From the NCBI GenBank assembly GCA_018333785.1, contig JAGXSU010000201.1, positions 1-53,333 on the forward strand: a DNA stretch of 53,333 nucleotides. Reading direction: 5' to 3'. This document shows positions 1-8,927 of the stretch, piece after piece. Every line of letters begins with the position of its first letter. The stretch's first letter is position 1. The translations under genes were made by a program, and so were the position numbers. The notes beneath the pieces were generated by a model that saw only the letters and a list, made by a program, of their open reading frames with translations, did no database searches and had not been told where the DNA came from. Source of the DNA: Methylomicrobium sp. Lineage in GTDB: Bacteria; Pseudomonadota; Gammaproteobacteria; Methylococcales; Methylomonadaceae.

Positions 1-45
1 GCTTGACGGCGGCTCCCTGCCGCCGACACCTGTCGATCGAGTAAC
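1..45. repeat. Right-hand part of a dispersed intergenic repeat cut by the window edge
   Basis: The first bases hold a hairpin with CGGCGG and CCGCCG arms, followed by a CACCTGTCGATCGAG-type tail. Its lead-in resembles the AGGCTCTATGCCG segment inside the two 130-bp repeats at 28289 and 44723, so I infer it is the end of a related short repeat. The left part lies outside the window, so the family assignment is uncertain. Confidence 0.4.
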
Positions 46-672
46 CGCTCCCTCTTCGGTTCATGTACTTTCACGGTAACGCAGTTAACACAAGAGCGGC
101 ACCATTGGCCTTGCCATCCCAATGCAGCGCATCAAACTGTTTTTTTGTCCCATATCAGACATGCAGGCGCTTCCAAAACCGCCTTACCGTCTGTATATGC
201 CACTCAATAAATGAAATTAAACAGGCATGAAACGTTCACCTCAATATCAGTAGACATAAACTCAATTTTCTCGCAATTCATAACTGCTTGTTTACAATCT
301 TCGGGAGGCAAAAAATCAAGTAGAAGATTGGCGCTAGTAACAGCATGAACGAAGAGCCCGAATGTTATCCCTTAAGCGAACTAAAAACCGGCAGGCGCAA
401 GTCGATGCCGGAAGCAGTCAGAGACGATGAAGTCACTCATTGTTGGCAAAAACAATAAGTCAAAATAACTTTGCTGTCTGTGTGCCATCGTACATAAGCC
501 CTGACTAAGGTAATGTAAGATTGCTCCAAAAAGTTATCTGCCATCAAAGATAGACAGGTATTCCTGATAAGAACTCTGTTATAAATAACTTCATAATCTT
601 GACCATTTAGGCCTCATTCCTTGTTGTTAAGCTGTTTTCAACGAAAAAAACACACGGTCAAGAGGCAATACA
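46..672. other. Intergenic region upstream of the Crp/Fnr-type gene
   Basis: About 630 bases without a convincing gene. I found only short open frames without ribosome-binding sites. The sequence is AT-rich towards 3' and must contain the promoter of the gene at 673. An AAGAGG ribosome-binding site sits about 8 bases before that ATG. I could not recognise an operator or a structured RNA. Confidence 0.5.
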
Positions 673-1392
673 ATGGTAAACCCAACTCCCGAACCGCATT
701 CTCCCAAACAAAATCATCTTCTTGCAGCACTTCCTGCAGAAATATTCGATCGTATTTCACCGCATCTGGAATGGGTATCCATGCCGATAGGTAAAGTGCT
801 TTATGAGTCAGGCGATCAACTGCAGCATGTTTATTTCTTAAGCACCGCCATCGCGTCTCTGAGCTATATCATGGAAAATGGCGCTGCGGCAGAAATTGCG
901 GGCATAGGCAATGAAGGTGTCGTCGGCACGTCACTGTTAATGGGCGGCAAAACCACACTTAACCGGGCCATTATTCATACTGGCGGCTACGGTTACCGGT
1001 TGAAAGAGCACTTGATGATGGAAGAATTTAACCACGCCGGGCCAATGAGAAATTTGCTGCTGCTGTACATTCAGGCATTAATGACCCAGATTTCCCAAAC
1101 CGCCGTTTGTAACCGTCATCATTCAGTGGAGCAGCAACTGTGTCGCTGGCTGTTGTTAACGCTGGATCGATTACCCTCAAATGAATTGACCATAACCCAG
1201 GAATTGATTGCCGGTATGCTAGGGGTTCGCCGCGAAGGCATCACAGAAGCTGCCGGCAATTTACAGCGTGCAGGATTAATCAGTTACCGTCGGGGTCACA
1301 TCACCGTAATTGATCGCCGGGGCTTGGAATCTCACGCATGCGAATGTTACGGCGTAGTCAAGAATGAATTCCATCGTTTGCTAAGCCCATGA
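673..1392 (+). CDS. Crp/Fnr-family transcriptional regulator
   Basis: A 239-residue protein with the Crp layout. The N-terminal cyclic-nucleotide-binding-type beta-roll covers about residues 20-120 (PIGKVLYESGD, then a Gly-rich EIAGIGNEGVVG stretch). A dimer helix follows near 125-150, and a winged helix-turn-helix near 165-225 (LTITQELIAGMLGVRREGITEAAG). The N-terminus has no FNR-type cysteine cluster, so an oxygen-sensing [4Fe-4S] role is unlikely. The effector is unknown. It sits 78 bases upstream of a hybrid histidine kinase on the same strand, which suggests a shared signalling locus, though co-transcription is not shown. The ATG follows an AAGAGG ribosome-binding site. Family assignment is firm and the target genes are unknown. 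Confidence 0.88.
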   Translation: MVNPTPEPHSPKQNHLLAALPAEIFDRISPHLEWVSMPIGKVLYESGDQLQHVYFLSTAIASLSYIMENGAAAEIAGIGNEGVVGTSLLMGGKTTLNRAIIHTGGYGYRLKEHLMMEEFNHAGPMRNLLLLYIQALMTQISQTAVCNRHHSVEQQLCRWLLLTLDRLPSNELTITQELIAGMLGVRREGITEAAGNLQRAGLISYRRGHITVIDRRGLESHACECYGVVKNEFHRLLSP

Positions 1393-1470
1393 TTTCGTTA
1401 ACCACCCTTCCCCTTCACTCGATAGTGCCAATACTCATGAACAGAACCGACAGACGCAGGGGATCCCTTC

Positions 1471-4400
1471 TTGAAAGCTAATCAAAAGCTTCTTGTTCCA
1501 ATTACCGGCGCATTGCTACTGGTGATGCTGATTGCACTGATAGTAGGCACATCGTTCCGGGCATTCAGACAAAACCAAACCGCTCTTGAAGCGCGCGGGC
1601 ATACCCATGAATTAATTCTCCGCGCAAACGCGTTGATGTCAGAATTAAAAGATGCCGAAACTAAGCAGCGAGGCTATCTTTTGACCGGGGACGAGGCATT
1701 TTTACAACCCTACGTGATGCTGCGCGACAACATAGCAAGTCATTTGGATAACTTGCGGCAACTTAACGTCTCCCCTACTGCCAATAAACCGCTGAACGCG
1801 CTGGTACCCCTGGTCGATGCCAAACTGTCGGACTTAGGAGAAGTCATTGAATTGCGGCGAAATAATGACATGGCCGGTGTATTAACACGAATAAGCGACG
1901 GCAAAGGCAATCAGTTAATGAATGCCATTCAAACCGAAATGCGCGCTTTCATAGAGACCAAGCAAGCTGAACAGGCCGGCAACGAAGTCACCTTGCAACT
2001 GAAGTTAAGAAATCTGTTTGCCGTCATCGTTACAGCAAGCCTGTTGACACTCCTTTTCGCACTGAGTTTTCCTGTGTTGATTTATCGCAAATCTCAACAA
2101 CGCACCAAAGATTTATTGCATATCGAAACGCATCATTTATTTGAGAATCAGGAGGTGATGAACAAACAACTGCAACAGACCAATCTCAAGTTGCAGATCA
2201 GCGAAGAAAGATTCTCAGTGACACTCAACTCCATCGGCGATGCGGTGATAGCCACCGATGCACAAGCGCGTGTGACACTGTTAAATCCACTGGCCGAACA
2301 GCTCACCGGCTGGACGCATGCAGAAGCAGCAGGTCGTCCGGTGTACGAGATTTTTAACATCATTAATAAACAAACCCGACAACCGGCGACTATCCCGCTG
2401 ATGGAAACCTTGGCGCATGGCACTGTACAGGGTCTGACTAACCACACGGTCCTGATTGCACGTAACGGCGACGAAAGCGATATCGCCGACAGCTGCGCCC
2501 CCATTCGTGACCGCGACAATCAGGTCATAGGCGCCGTGCTGGTATTTCGGGATGTCACCGGAGAGTATGCAGCGCAACAAGCGTTACATGACAGTAACGC
2601 AATGATACAGACTATTCTGAATACGGTAGTGGACGGCATTATCACGCTCCATGCGCGTGGCGGCATGATCGAGACCGTGAACCCTGCCGCTGAAACAATG
2701 TTTGGTTATAGCGCGACCGAGCTTATCGGTCAAAACTTCAGCGAACTGATTCCCGAGCTCGATCAAGACCAGCGAAATGGTTCCCTTGAGTATTACAGTG
2801 CCAGCAAAGAAGCGCGTGCTGTCGGCTTGGGACGCGAAGTGTCGGGTCGCCGTAAGGATGGCAGCTGTTTTCCTATGGAAATTGCGGTCAGCGAGATGAG
2901 GCTGGGGAGTGAACGTTACTTCACCGGCATTTTACGTGACATCACCGCGCGCAAGCAGGCCGAAGAGGTGCTGATCAAGGCGGGCGCTCTGCAGAATGCC
3001 ATTTTTAGCAGCGCCAATTTCTTGATCATCGCCACCGATACAAAGGGCGTCATTCAAATCTTCAACGTCGGCGCGGAACGCATGCTGGGTTACGCGGCAT
3101 CCGATGTCATGAATAAGATCACTCCGGCCGAAATTTCTGACTCGCAAGAATTGATTACCCGCGCCAAGGAATTGAGTACCGAGCTGTCCACGCCGATCAT
3201 GCCCGGCTTTGAAGCTCTGGTTTTTAAAGCCTCGCGCGGCATTGAAGATATTTATGAACTGACGTATCTCCATAAAGACGGCAGCCATTTACCGGCGGTA
3301 GTGTCGGTAACGGCCTTACTGGACGCTCAAGATCAAATTATCGGTTATCTGCTGATCGGCACCGATAATACCGCACGCAAACGAATAGAAGAAGAACGAA
3401 CGCTACTGAACGAAGCATTGCAAGATAAGAACACCGAACTGCAGAGCGCCAGGTTATTTGCTGATAAAGCCAACCGCGCCAAATCTGATTTTCTTTCCAG
3501 AATGAGCCATGAGTTGCGCACGCCGCTTAATGCCATCCTCGGATTTGCGCAGTTGCTGGAGGCCGGTTCCCCAGCGCCAACCGAAACCCAAATTATCAGA
3601 CTGCACGAGATTCTTAAAGCCGGCTGGTATTTGCTGGATTTGATTAACGAAATACTCGATCTCGCACTGATCGAATCCGGCAAACTATCGCTGTCACAAG
3701 AGCCGGTGTCACTGATTGATCTGATTATCGAATGTCAGGCCATGATCGAACCAAAATTGCAAGAACGCGATATTACCCTGACTATTCTGCCCTTTGATGA
3801 CGCTTCATTTATCTTTGCCGACCGAACTCGGGTTAAGCAAGCGCTGATTAATCTGCTTTCCAATGCCATCAAATATAACTGTGAGCACGGCACGATTGAG
3901 GTGAAATTAAGCTCAACCTCACCTGATCGTACCCGTATCAGCATTACCGACAGCGGCATGGGCTTATCTCAAGAAATGCTGGAGCAACTGTTTCAGCCAT
4001 TCAATCGCCTGGGCCAGGAGAATGGCAATAGGGAAGGCACCGGCATCGGTCTCGTGGTCACCAAACAACTGGTCGAGCTGATGGGTGGCAACATCGGGGT
4101 GGAAAGCAAAAGCGGAGTAGGCAGCGTATTCTGGATTGAACTGATTCGCGACGACAGTTCGCCATTTGCCGGGACTCAAAGCTTACTTAAAGATTTATTG
4201 GTGCCGCAAACTCAAGCACATGGTGAATTACGCACCTTGCTTTATGTGGAAGACAATCCGGCCAACCTGATGCTGGTCGAGCAAATCATTGAGAGCCTTC
4301 CTCACTTAGAGATGTTAAGCGCACGCAATGCAAATCTCGGCATAGCACTGGCCAAAAGCCACCTTCCCAATGTAATTTTAATGGACATCAATCTGCCGGG

Positions 4401-4653
4401 TATCAGCGGCATCAAAGCTCTGAAAATTCTGAATGACGATCCGATAACGGCGCACATTCCGGTCGTCGCCCTCAGTGCCAATGCCATGCCCCGCGATATT
4501 GAAAAAGGACTGGCTGCAGGTTTTTTCAGGTATCTCACCAAACCGATTAAAATTAATGAATTTATGAGCGCCCTGAATGATGCACTACAATTTGCAGAAA
4601 AGGACTACAGCGATAAGTTGAAAGACCTCCATGAAACCGGACAAATAAAATGA
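1471..4653 (+). CDS. Hybrid sensor histidine kinase (CHASE3-PAS-PAS-PAS-HisKA-HATPase-REC)
   Basis: A 1060-residue membrane sensor. Transmembrane helices near residues 7-29 and 182-205 bracket a periplasmic CHASE3-type domain containing the KQRGYLLTGDE motif. Three PAS domains follow at about 245-365, 375-495 and 505-640. HisKA carries phosphoacceptor His680 in SHELRTPLNA. The HATPase domain shows NLLSNAIKY, DSGMGLS and GTGIGL. A C-terminal receiver has phosphoacceptor Asp972 in LMDINLPG. The start is a TTG preceded by AGGGG; an upstream ATG at 1437 is out of frame. The stop overlaps the next gene by four bases (ATGA), so the two are translationally coupled. The signal sensed is not evident. 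Confidence 0.93.
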   Translation: MKANQKLLVPITGALLLVMLIALIVGTSFRAFRQNQTALEARGHTHELILRANALMSELKDAETKQRGYLLTGDEAFLQPYVMLRDNIASHLDNLRQLNVSPTANKPLNALVPLVDAKLSDLGEVIELRRNNDMAGVLTRISDGKGNQLMNAIQTEMRAFIETKQAEQAGNEVTLQLKLRNLFAVIVTASLLTLLFALSFPVLIYRKSQQRTKDLLHIETHHLFENQEVMNKQLQQTNLKLQISEERFSVTLNSIGDAVIATDAQARVTLLNPLAEQLTGWTHAEAAGRPVYEIFNIINKQTRQPATIPLMETLAHGTVQGLTNHTVLIARNGDESDIADSCAPIRDRDNQVIGAVLVFRDVTGEYAAQQALHDSNAMIQTILNTVVDGIITLHARGGMIETVNPAAETMFGYSATELIGQNFSELIPELDQDQRNGSLEYYSASKEARAVGLGREVSGRRKDGSCFPMEIAVSEMRLGSERYFTGILRDITARKQAEEVLIKAGALQNAIFSSANFLIIATDTKGVIQIFNVGAERMLGYAASDVMNKITPAEISDSQELITRAKELSTELSTPIMPGFEALVFKASRGIEDIYELTYLHKDGSHLPAVVSVTALLDAQDQIIGYLLIGTDNTARKRIEEERTLLNEALQDKNTELQSARLFADKANRAKSDFLSRMSHELRTPLNAILGFAQLLEAGSPAPTETQIIRLHEILKAGWYLLDLINEILDLALIESGKLSLSQEPVSLIDLIIECQAMIEPKLQERDITLTILPFDDASFIFADRTRVKQALINLLSNAIKYNCEHGTIEVKLSSTSPDRTRISITDSGMGLSQEMLEQLFQPFNRLGQENGNREGTGIGLVVTKQLVELMGGNIGVESKSGVGSVFWIELIRDDSSPFAGTQSLLKDLLVPQTQAHGELRTLLYVEDNPANLMLVEQIIESLPHLEMLSARNANLGIALAKSHLPNVILMDINLPGISGIKALKILNDDPITAHIPVVALSANAMPRDIEKGLAAGFFRYLTKPIKINEFMSALNDALQFAEKDYSDKLKDLHETGQIK

Positions 4654-5498
4654 TTAGCAAAAAAGACATTCTTCACGCCAGCATTCTGATCGTTGATGAT
4701 CAGCAAGCCAATGTACTTTTGCTGGGGGAAATGCTGCGAGATGCAGGCTATACCTGCATCTCGTCAACTACCGATCCCACAACTGTCTGCACGCTGCACC
4801 GAAAGAACCGTTTTGATCTGATTCTGCTGGATCTCCTCATGCCGGTCATGGACGGCTTCCAGGTGATTGAAGGCCTCAAGGAAATAGAAACAGGCGGCTA
4901 TCTTCCAGTCATTGTGATCACGGCGCAACCTGATCATAAACTGCGAGCACTCACCGCAGGAGCAAAAGATTTCATCGCCAAACCCTTTGATCTGATCGAA
5001 ATACAGACCCGCATTCATAACATGCTGGAAGTGCGGTTGCTGTACACAACACTCGAACAACACAATCAACTGTTAGAACAAAAAGTACTGGAACGCACGG
5101 CCCAACTTCGCGAAAGTGAAGCACGTTTTCGCCGCCTGACCGAGTTGTCGTCCGACTGGTATTGGGAACAGGACGAAAACGGGCATTTCACCAAAATGAA
5201 TGGCCCGGTACTTGATATGCTCGGCATCCGGATCGACGACACCTTGACCCAATCCCGTGATGACCAAGGCGCTATCTGGAATGAAGCAGAGCGTGAATTG
5301 CTTGAAGCCAATCTGGAGGCCAGACGCCCCTTCCTGGATTTTGTCTACAGCCGATCAAGCCCCAAGGGCACGCTGCAATATTTGATGGTCAGCGGTGAAC
5401 CGATGTTCGACCCATCCGGCCGCTTTACCGGCTATCGCGGCACCGGCAAGGACGTGACCGGCACGATGATCGCCAAAGCTAAATCCCAAAAAGTTTGA
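4650..5498 (+). CDS. Response regulator, REC-PAS, without a recognised output domain
   Basis: A 282-residue protein. The receiver domain (residues 12-130) has the acidic pair in IVDDQQ, phosphoacceptor Asp61 in LLDLLMPVMDG and a Lys in FIAKPF. A helix near 135-155 links it to a PAS domain (about 155-275) that ends at the usual TGKDVTG junction. In many relatives that junction leads into GGDEF or histidine-kinase domains, but here the protein stops shortly after it. It overlaps the kinase stop by four bases (ATGA), so it is probably that kinase's partner. Output would then be by protein-protein contact, or by phosphotransfer to the unlinked Crp-like gene's network; this is inference. Confidence 0.9.
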   Translation: MISKKDILHASILIVDDQQANVLLLGEMLRDAGYTCISSTTDPTTVCTLHRKNRFDLILLDLLMPVMDGFQVIEGLKEIETGGYLPVIVITAQPDHKLRALTAGAKDFIAKPFDLIEIQTRIHNMLEVRLLYTTLEQHNQLLEQKVLERTAQLRESEARFRRLTELSSDWYWEQDENGHFTKMNGPVLDMLGIRIDDTLTQSRDDQGAIWNEAERELLEANLEARRPFLDFVYSRSSPKGTLQYLMVSGEPMFDPSGRFTGYRGTGKDVTGTMIAKAKSQKV

Positions 5499-5856
5499 TT
5501 GACCATTAACAGCTACGCATAGAAACTTGTTGAAGCGGGCCATGCCCGCGAAAAACAGGTGTAGGTGTTGCTCACGAACACGTCAATAAGCGAATTAGAG
5601 CGCCGGCACAGCCCGCTTCTACTCACAACCGCACATCATCTGATCCTCTTCAATCTCCCCCACATCCGGCTTATGTTCGTTAGCGAACTGTCCATCGCTT
5701 TTAAATGGCGTCTAATCAATACCGATGATTCTCAAAACCGTTTGTTCCCAAATAGGTTCAACGAATTTTTAATGTAGAAAGTGGAAGTCGTTGCCATCGC
5801 AATAAATGTTCATCGTGACGATTGTGTTCGCCGTTTAACTCAAGGAATAAAAAATC
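5499..5856. other. Intergenic region between the response regulator and the DUF4398 lipoprotein
   Basis: It begins with a terminator-like hairpin (5535-5549) and ends with the AAGGA ribosome-binding site of the gene at 5857. A 70-codon frame at 5565-5777 has no family resemblance and no clear ribosome-binding site, so I do not call it. Confidence 0.5.
5535..5554 (+). terminator. Probable transcription terminator of the sensor operon
   Basis: GCGGGC and GCCCGC form a six-base-pair stem with a CAT loop at 5535-5549, about 35 bases after the response-regulator stop. A GAAAAAC tract follows rather than a T-run, so on the plus strand it is an imperfect intrinsic terminator. Confidence 0.4.
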
Positions 5857-6246
5857 ATGAAAAATATAAACCGCCTTAAATCGGCTCAAATGATGCGCAG
5901 CATCGGCCTATCGGCAACTGTTGCCGTCTTCATCGCCGGTTGTGCAGGTATTCCGCCGACAGAACAAATGGCTGTTTCCAAGGCTGCCGTCAACAATGCC
6001 AGCAGCGCGGGAGGCAATGAGTTTGCTCCGTTACCGCTCAGGTCGGCAATGGAAAAAATGGACGCTGCCGAGCAGGCCATGAGAGATGAGGAGTATGAAC
6101 TCGCCCGCCAACTATCACAGCAGGCGCAGGTCGATGCCCAATTAGCGACAGCCACGGCCCGTTCAGCCAAGGCACAAAAAGCGGCAGACTCATTAAAAGC
6201 TGGCACTAGTGTGCTACGCCAAGAAATCGACCGCAATGCCCAGTAA
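5857..6246 (+). CDS. DUF4398-type outer-membrane lipoprotein
   Basis: A 129-residue protein. A lipoprotein signal peptide ends at a FIAGC lipobox near residue 29. The mature part is an Ala/Glu-rich helical region (about 60-125) with the LRSAMEKMDAAEQAMRDEEY pattern of DUF4398. It lies directly before an OmpA-type lipoprotein that also begins with a DUF4398-like segment, and a small coiled-coil protein follows; I have seen this three-gene order associated with envelope stress. An AAGGA ribosome-binding site precedes the ATG. Its molecular role is unknown; a peptidoglycan or outer-membrane spacing role is inferred from the neighbour. Confidence 0.75.
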   Translation: MKNINRLKSAQMMRSIGLSATVAVFIAGCAGIPPTEQMAVSKAAVNNASSAGGNEFAPLPLRSAMEKMDAAEQAMRDEEYELARQLSQQAQVDAQLATATARSAKAQKAADSLKAGTSVLRQEIDRNAQ

Positions 6247-6265
6247 TTATTAAATGGAGTTCATC

Positions 6266-7078
6266 ATGAAAAAAATTAGCTATTTCCCAATGACGTTAAT
6301 CGCTTTAGCGATTACTTCCGGCTGCAGTACCGTACCTACCCAATCATTGGTAGATGCGCGAAACAGTTACAACACGGCCCGCACTCTTCCCGAAGTAACG
6401 GCTCTGGCACCGCTGGAATTGAAAGATGCCGGTGACTCTTTGGGCAGAGCAGACTTTGCCTCAAACGACGGCGAAGACGATGACACGGTCAATCATCTGG
6501 CTTATTTAACCAAACAGCAAGTTGGTATCGCACTGGAAACTGCCAAGCGAAAAACGGCTGAACTAGCCGTCACCAATGCCGAATCAAAACGTAATCAAGT
6601 GCGCCTTGATGCAAGAACGGCAGAAGCCGATGCCGCTCATGAGCAAGTCGATGCCCTGAAAGAAGAACAGCAAAGGCTGCTGGATGAGTTGAATGCCAAG
6701 CAAACCGAACGCGGCATGATGATCACGCTCGGCGACGTGCTGTTCAGTACCGACAAGGCACAACTGAAATCAGGCGGCATGCGCAATGTCTACAAGCTGG
6801 CTGATTTCATGAACCAATACCCAACCTATAAGGTATCGGTTGAAGGTCATACTGACAGCCGAGGTACTGATGAACATAATCAGGATCTGTCAGAGCGACG
6901 CGCCGCTGCAGTGGATAATGCCCTGCTCAGCGCTGGAATAAGCAGCGACCGAATCAGTGCGCGGGGTTATGGCGAAGGCTTACCGATTGCCGGCAACGAC
7001 AGCCCTGGAAGTCGACAAATGAATCGCCGCGTTGAAATTATCTTGTCGGACAGTGAAGGCAATATAAAACCACGCTAG
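6266..7078 (+). CDS. OmpA-family peptidoglycan-binding lipoprotein with N-terminal DUF4398-like region
   Basis: About 270 residues. I start at ATG 6266, which has a GGAG ribosome-binding site seven bases upstream, rather than four codons earlier. The signal peptide ends at a lipobox (ITSGC). Residues about 25-160 are helical, with coiled-coil character near 105-150 (EQVDALKEEQQRLLDELNAK). The OmpA C-terminal domain covers about 165-265, with VLFSTDKAQL, the VEGHTDSRG motif and NRRVEIIL; its Asp and Arg are the expected diaminopimelate-binding residues. It is 19 bases downstream of the DUF4398 lipoprotein, so they probably form an operon. Role: anchoring the outer membrane to peptidoglycan. 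Confidence 0.9.
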   Translation: MKKISYFPMTLIALAITSGCSTVPTQSLVDARNSYNTARTLPEVTALAPLELKDAGDSLGRADFASNDGEDDDTVNHLAYLTKQQVGIALETAKRKTAELAVTNAESKRNQVRLDARTAEADAAHEQVDALKEEQQRLLDELNAKQTERGMMITLGDVLFSTDKAQLKSGGMRNVYKLADFMNQYPTYKVSVEGHTDSRGTDEHNQDLSERRAAAVDNALLSAGISSDRISARGYGEGLPIAGNDSPGSRQMNRRVEIILSDSEGNIKPR

Positions 7079-7167
7079 GCGCTACTTATCTTTGCCTGCC
7101 ATCACCTTGAGTCAATAACGTTTTTGAATCAAGGCGATAGCAGCACTCAACTTAAACGGAGATCATC

Positions 7168-7455
7168 ATGAAAACTAAAGATGAATACATTGAAAGCATG
7201 GCTTCAGAACTTAAAGAGTGGAGCGCTCAGATAGACCGCTTAACCGTCAAAGCGGAAAGCGCTGCCGACGACGTCAAACATCAATACGTTGAAGAACTCG
7301 ATGTTTTACATGCCAAACAAAAAGCCGCTGCTTTAAAGCTGAAAGAATTGGAAGAATCCAGCGGTGATGCGTGGGAATCGTTAAAACAAACCGCCGATAC
7401 TGTCTGGGATGACCTTAAAACAGGTATCAGCAATACCGTCGATAAATTCAAGTAA
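7168..7455 (+). CDS. Small coiled-coil stress-type protein
   Basis: A 95-residue, highly charged protein without a signal peptide. Two amphipathic helices are visible (residues 5-30 and 35-65), followed by a C-terminal segment with TADTVWDDLKTGISNTVDKF that resembles sll1863/CsbD-like stress proteins. An ACGGAG ribosome-binding site lies before the ATG. It is 89 bases after the OmpA-type gene on the same strand and probably belongs to the same stress module. Function is unknown; the start and the coding call are good. Confidence 0.75.
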   Translation: MKTKDEYIESMASELKEWSAQIDRLTVKAESAADDVKHQYVEELDVLHAKQKAAALKLKELEESSGDAWESLKQTADTVWDDLKTGISNTVDKFK

Positions 7456-7865
7456 GCTATACCTATACAAACAGCGCATCGCGCATCTGTGCATTAGGCT
7501 GAATACCTCCAATCTTGCCGCCAAACTGAATTTTGAGTTACCTTAACAAGGCACTGGCTGACTCGATCCTTCGATTAGCCTATATCAACACTCATTTTTT
7601 GATTTTATCCAATCATCAACCAAACTGTTTCCTGATTATAAAGATGTTTCAGCTAACTATTCGGACGCGTCATTCCGGCAGGGATTGCCGGAATCCAGGT
7701 CACATGGATAGCTCGGAGCTTACCATCCATGGCACTGGATACCCGTTTCCCGACGGGCATGACGGGCGCTTATGGATTTAGCTGAAACAGCTTGCTAATC
7801 AGGAACTGTTTAGTGTTCCCTTAAAGACAACTTTTATAAACATCACACAAACCTCGGCTATTAGT
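7456..7865. other. Intergenic region containing MITE copy 1
   Basis: Outside the MITE this stretch shows no gene. The 54 bases after the element must hold the promoter or leader of the alcohol dehydrogenase at 7866. No clear Shine-Dalgarno sequence is visible before that ATG. Confidence 0.5.
7623..7811. mobile_element. MITE-like element, copy 1, with 8-bp target-site duplication
   Basis: A 173-bp element at 7631-7803 begins CCTGATTA and ends TAATCAGG, giving perfect 8-bp terminal inverted repeats that extend imperfectly to about 25 bp through TTTCAGCTAA. It is flanked by direct repeats AACTGTTT at 7623-7630 and 7804-7811. The core holds CATTCCGGCAGGGATTGCCGG and a CATCCATGG segment, shared with copies at 16940 and 51270. 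No transposase is encoded; an 82-codon frame across it is accidental. An 8-bp duplication and short inverted repeats indicate mobilisation in trans by an unlinked transposase. Confidence 0.8.
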
Positions 7866-8912
7866 ATGAAAATTAATGCTTACGCAGTCCAAAACGCCAC
7901 GTCGCCACTCACACCTTTTACGGTTAATCGAAGGGATCCTTCCGCGCACGATGTGCAGATAAAGATTTTATATTGCGGGATCTGTCATTCGGATCTTCAT
8001 ATTGCCCGCAACGAATGGCAAGGCACCACCTACCCTTGCGTTCCCGGTCATGAGATCGTAGGCCGTGTGACTCAAGTCGGAGATAAAGTCAGTCACTATC
8101 AAGAAGGTGACCTGGTCGCTGTCGGATGTTTGGTCGATTCCTGCCGCACTTGCGCAAACTGCTTAGATGACCTTGAACAATTTTGCGAACAAGGCCCCGT
8201 TTTTACTTACAACTCCCCGGATAAACACAGTGGCGGCATGACCTACGGTGGCTACTCCGAGAGTGTGACAGTGGATGAAGCGTTTGTGCTGCGCGTTCCG
8301 AAAAACCTTGATTTAGCGGCTACTGCGCCGCTTGTTTGTGCAGGCATTACCACGTATTCCCCACTGCGTCATAATAACGTCGGTCAAGGCCAAAAAGTCG
8401 GTGTAGTCGGACTGGGCGGACTGGGTCACATGGGCGTGAAATTAGCAAAAGCCTTGGGCGCGCATGTGGTGGTATTTACCCATTCGCCCGGTAAGGTTGA
8501 AGATGCTTTCCGTCTGGGTGCTGATGAAGTCGTCATTTCCTCCGACGAAAACGAGATGCAGAAACACCTTAACAGTTTCCATTTCATTCTCGATACCGTA
8601 TCGGCGCAGCATGACATCAACGCCTATCTGGTTTTGTTGAAACGCGACGGCACCCTTACCCAAGTTGGCTTACCTCCCGAACCGCTTGCCCTCCAGGTCG
8701 GCAGTCTTATTTTTGGACGGCGTAACTTTAATGGATCGCTGATTGGCGGCATTAAAGAAACGCAAGAGATGCTGGATTTCTGCGGCGAGCACAACATCAC
8801 CGCCGACATTGAACTCATCCCTATCCAGAAGATCAACGAAGCCTATGACCGCCTGGTTAAAAATGACGTGAAATACCGCTTTGTAATTGATATGGCATCA
8901 ATGAAAGAATAA
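7866..8912 (+). CDS. Zinc-dependent NAD(P)-type alcohol/aldehyde reductase (MDR, cinnamyl-alcohol dehydrogenase family)
   Basis: A 348-residue cytosolic enzyme of typical YahK/CAD-group length. The catalytic zinc site is visible as GICHSDLH, PGHEIVG and a Cys in APLVCAGITTYSPL. The four structural-zinc cysteines lie in the CLVDSCRTCANC...QFC stretch (about residues 95-115). The Rossmann motif is VGVVGLGGLGHMGVKLAKALG near 178-198. It most likely interconverts aldehydes and alcohols with NADP(H); the substrate cannot be told. It is transcribed convergently with the hyf-like operon, leaving only 15 bases between the stops. The MITE lies just upstream and may affect its promoter. Confidence 0.92.
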   Translation: MKINAYAVQNATSPLTPFTVNRRDPSAHDVQIKILYCGICHSDLHIARNEWQGTTYPCVPGHEIVGRVTQVGDKVSHYQEGDLVAVGCLVDSCRTCANCLDDLEQFCEQGPVFTYNSPDKHSGGMTYGGYSESVTVDEAFVLRVPKNLDLAATAPLVCAGITTYSPLRHNNVGQGQKVGVVGLGGLGHMGVKLAKALGAHVVVFTHSPGKVEDAFRLGADEVVISSDENEMQKHLNSFHFILDTVSAQHDINAYLVLLKRDGTLTQVGLPPEPLALQVGSLIFGRRNFNGSLIGGIKETQEMLDFCGEHNITADIELIPIQKINEAYDRLVKNDVKYRFVIDMASMKE

Positions 8913-8927
8913 AGATTGATGCGGTGA

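Noticed and set aside
5565-5777. 70-codon frame after the response regulator
   Set aside because: No family pattern, no clear ribosome-binding site, and composition unlike neighbouring genes.
7533-7781. 82-codon plus-strand frame
   Set aside because: It reads across the MITE and has no ribosome-binding site or family pattern.
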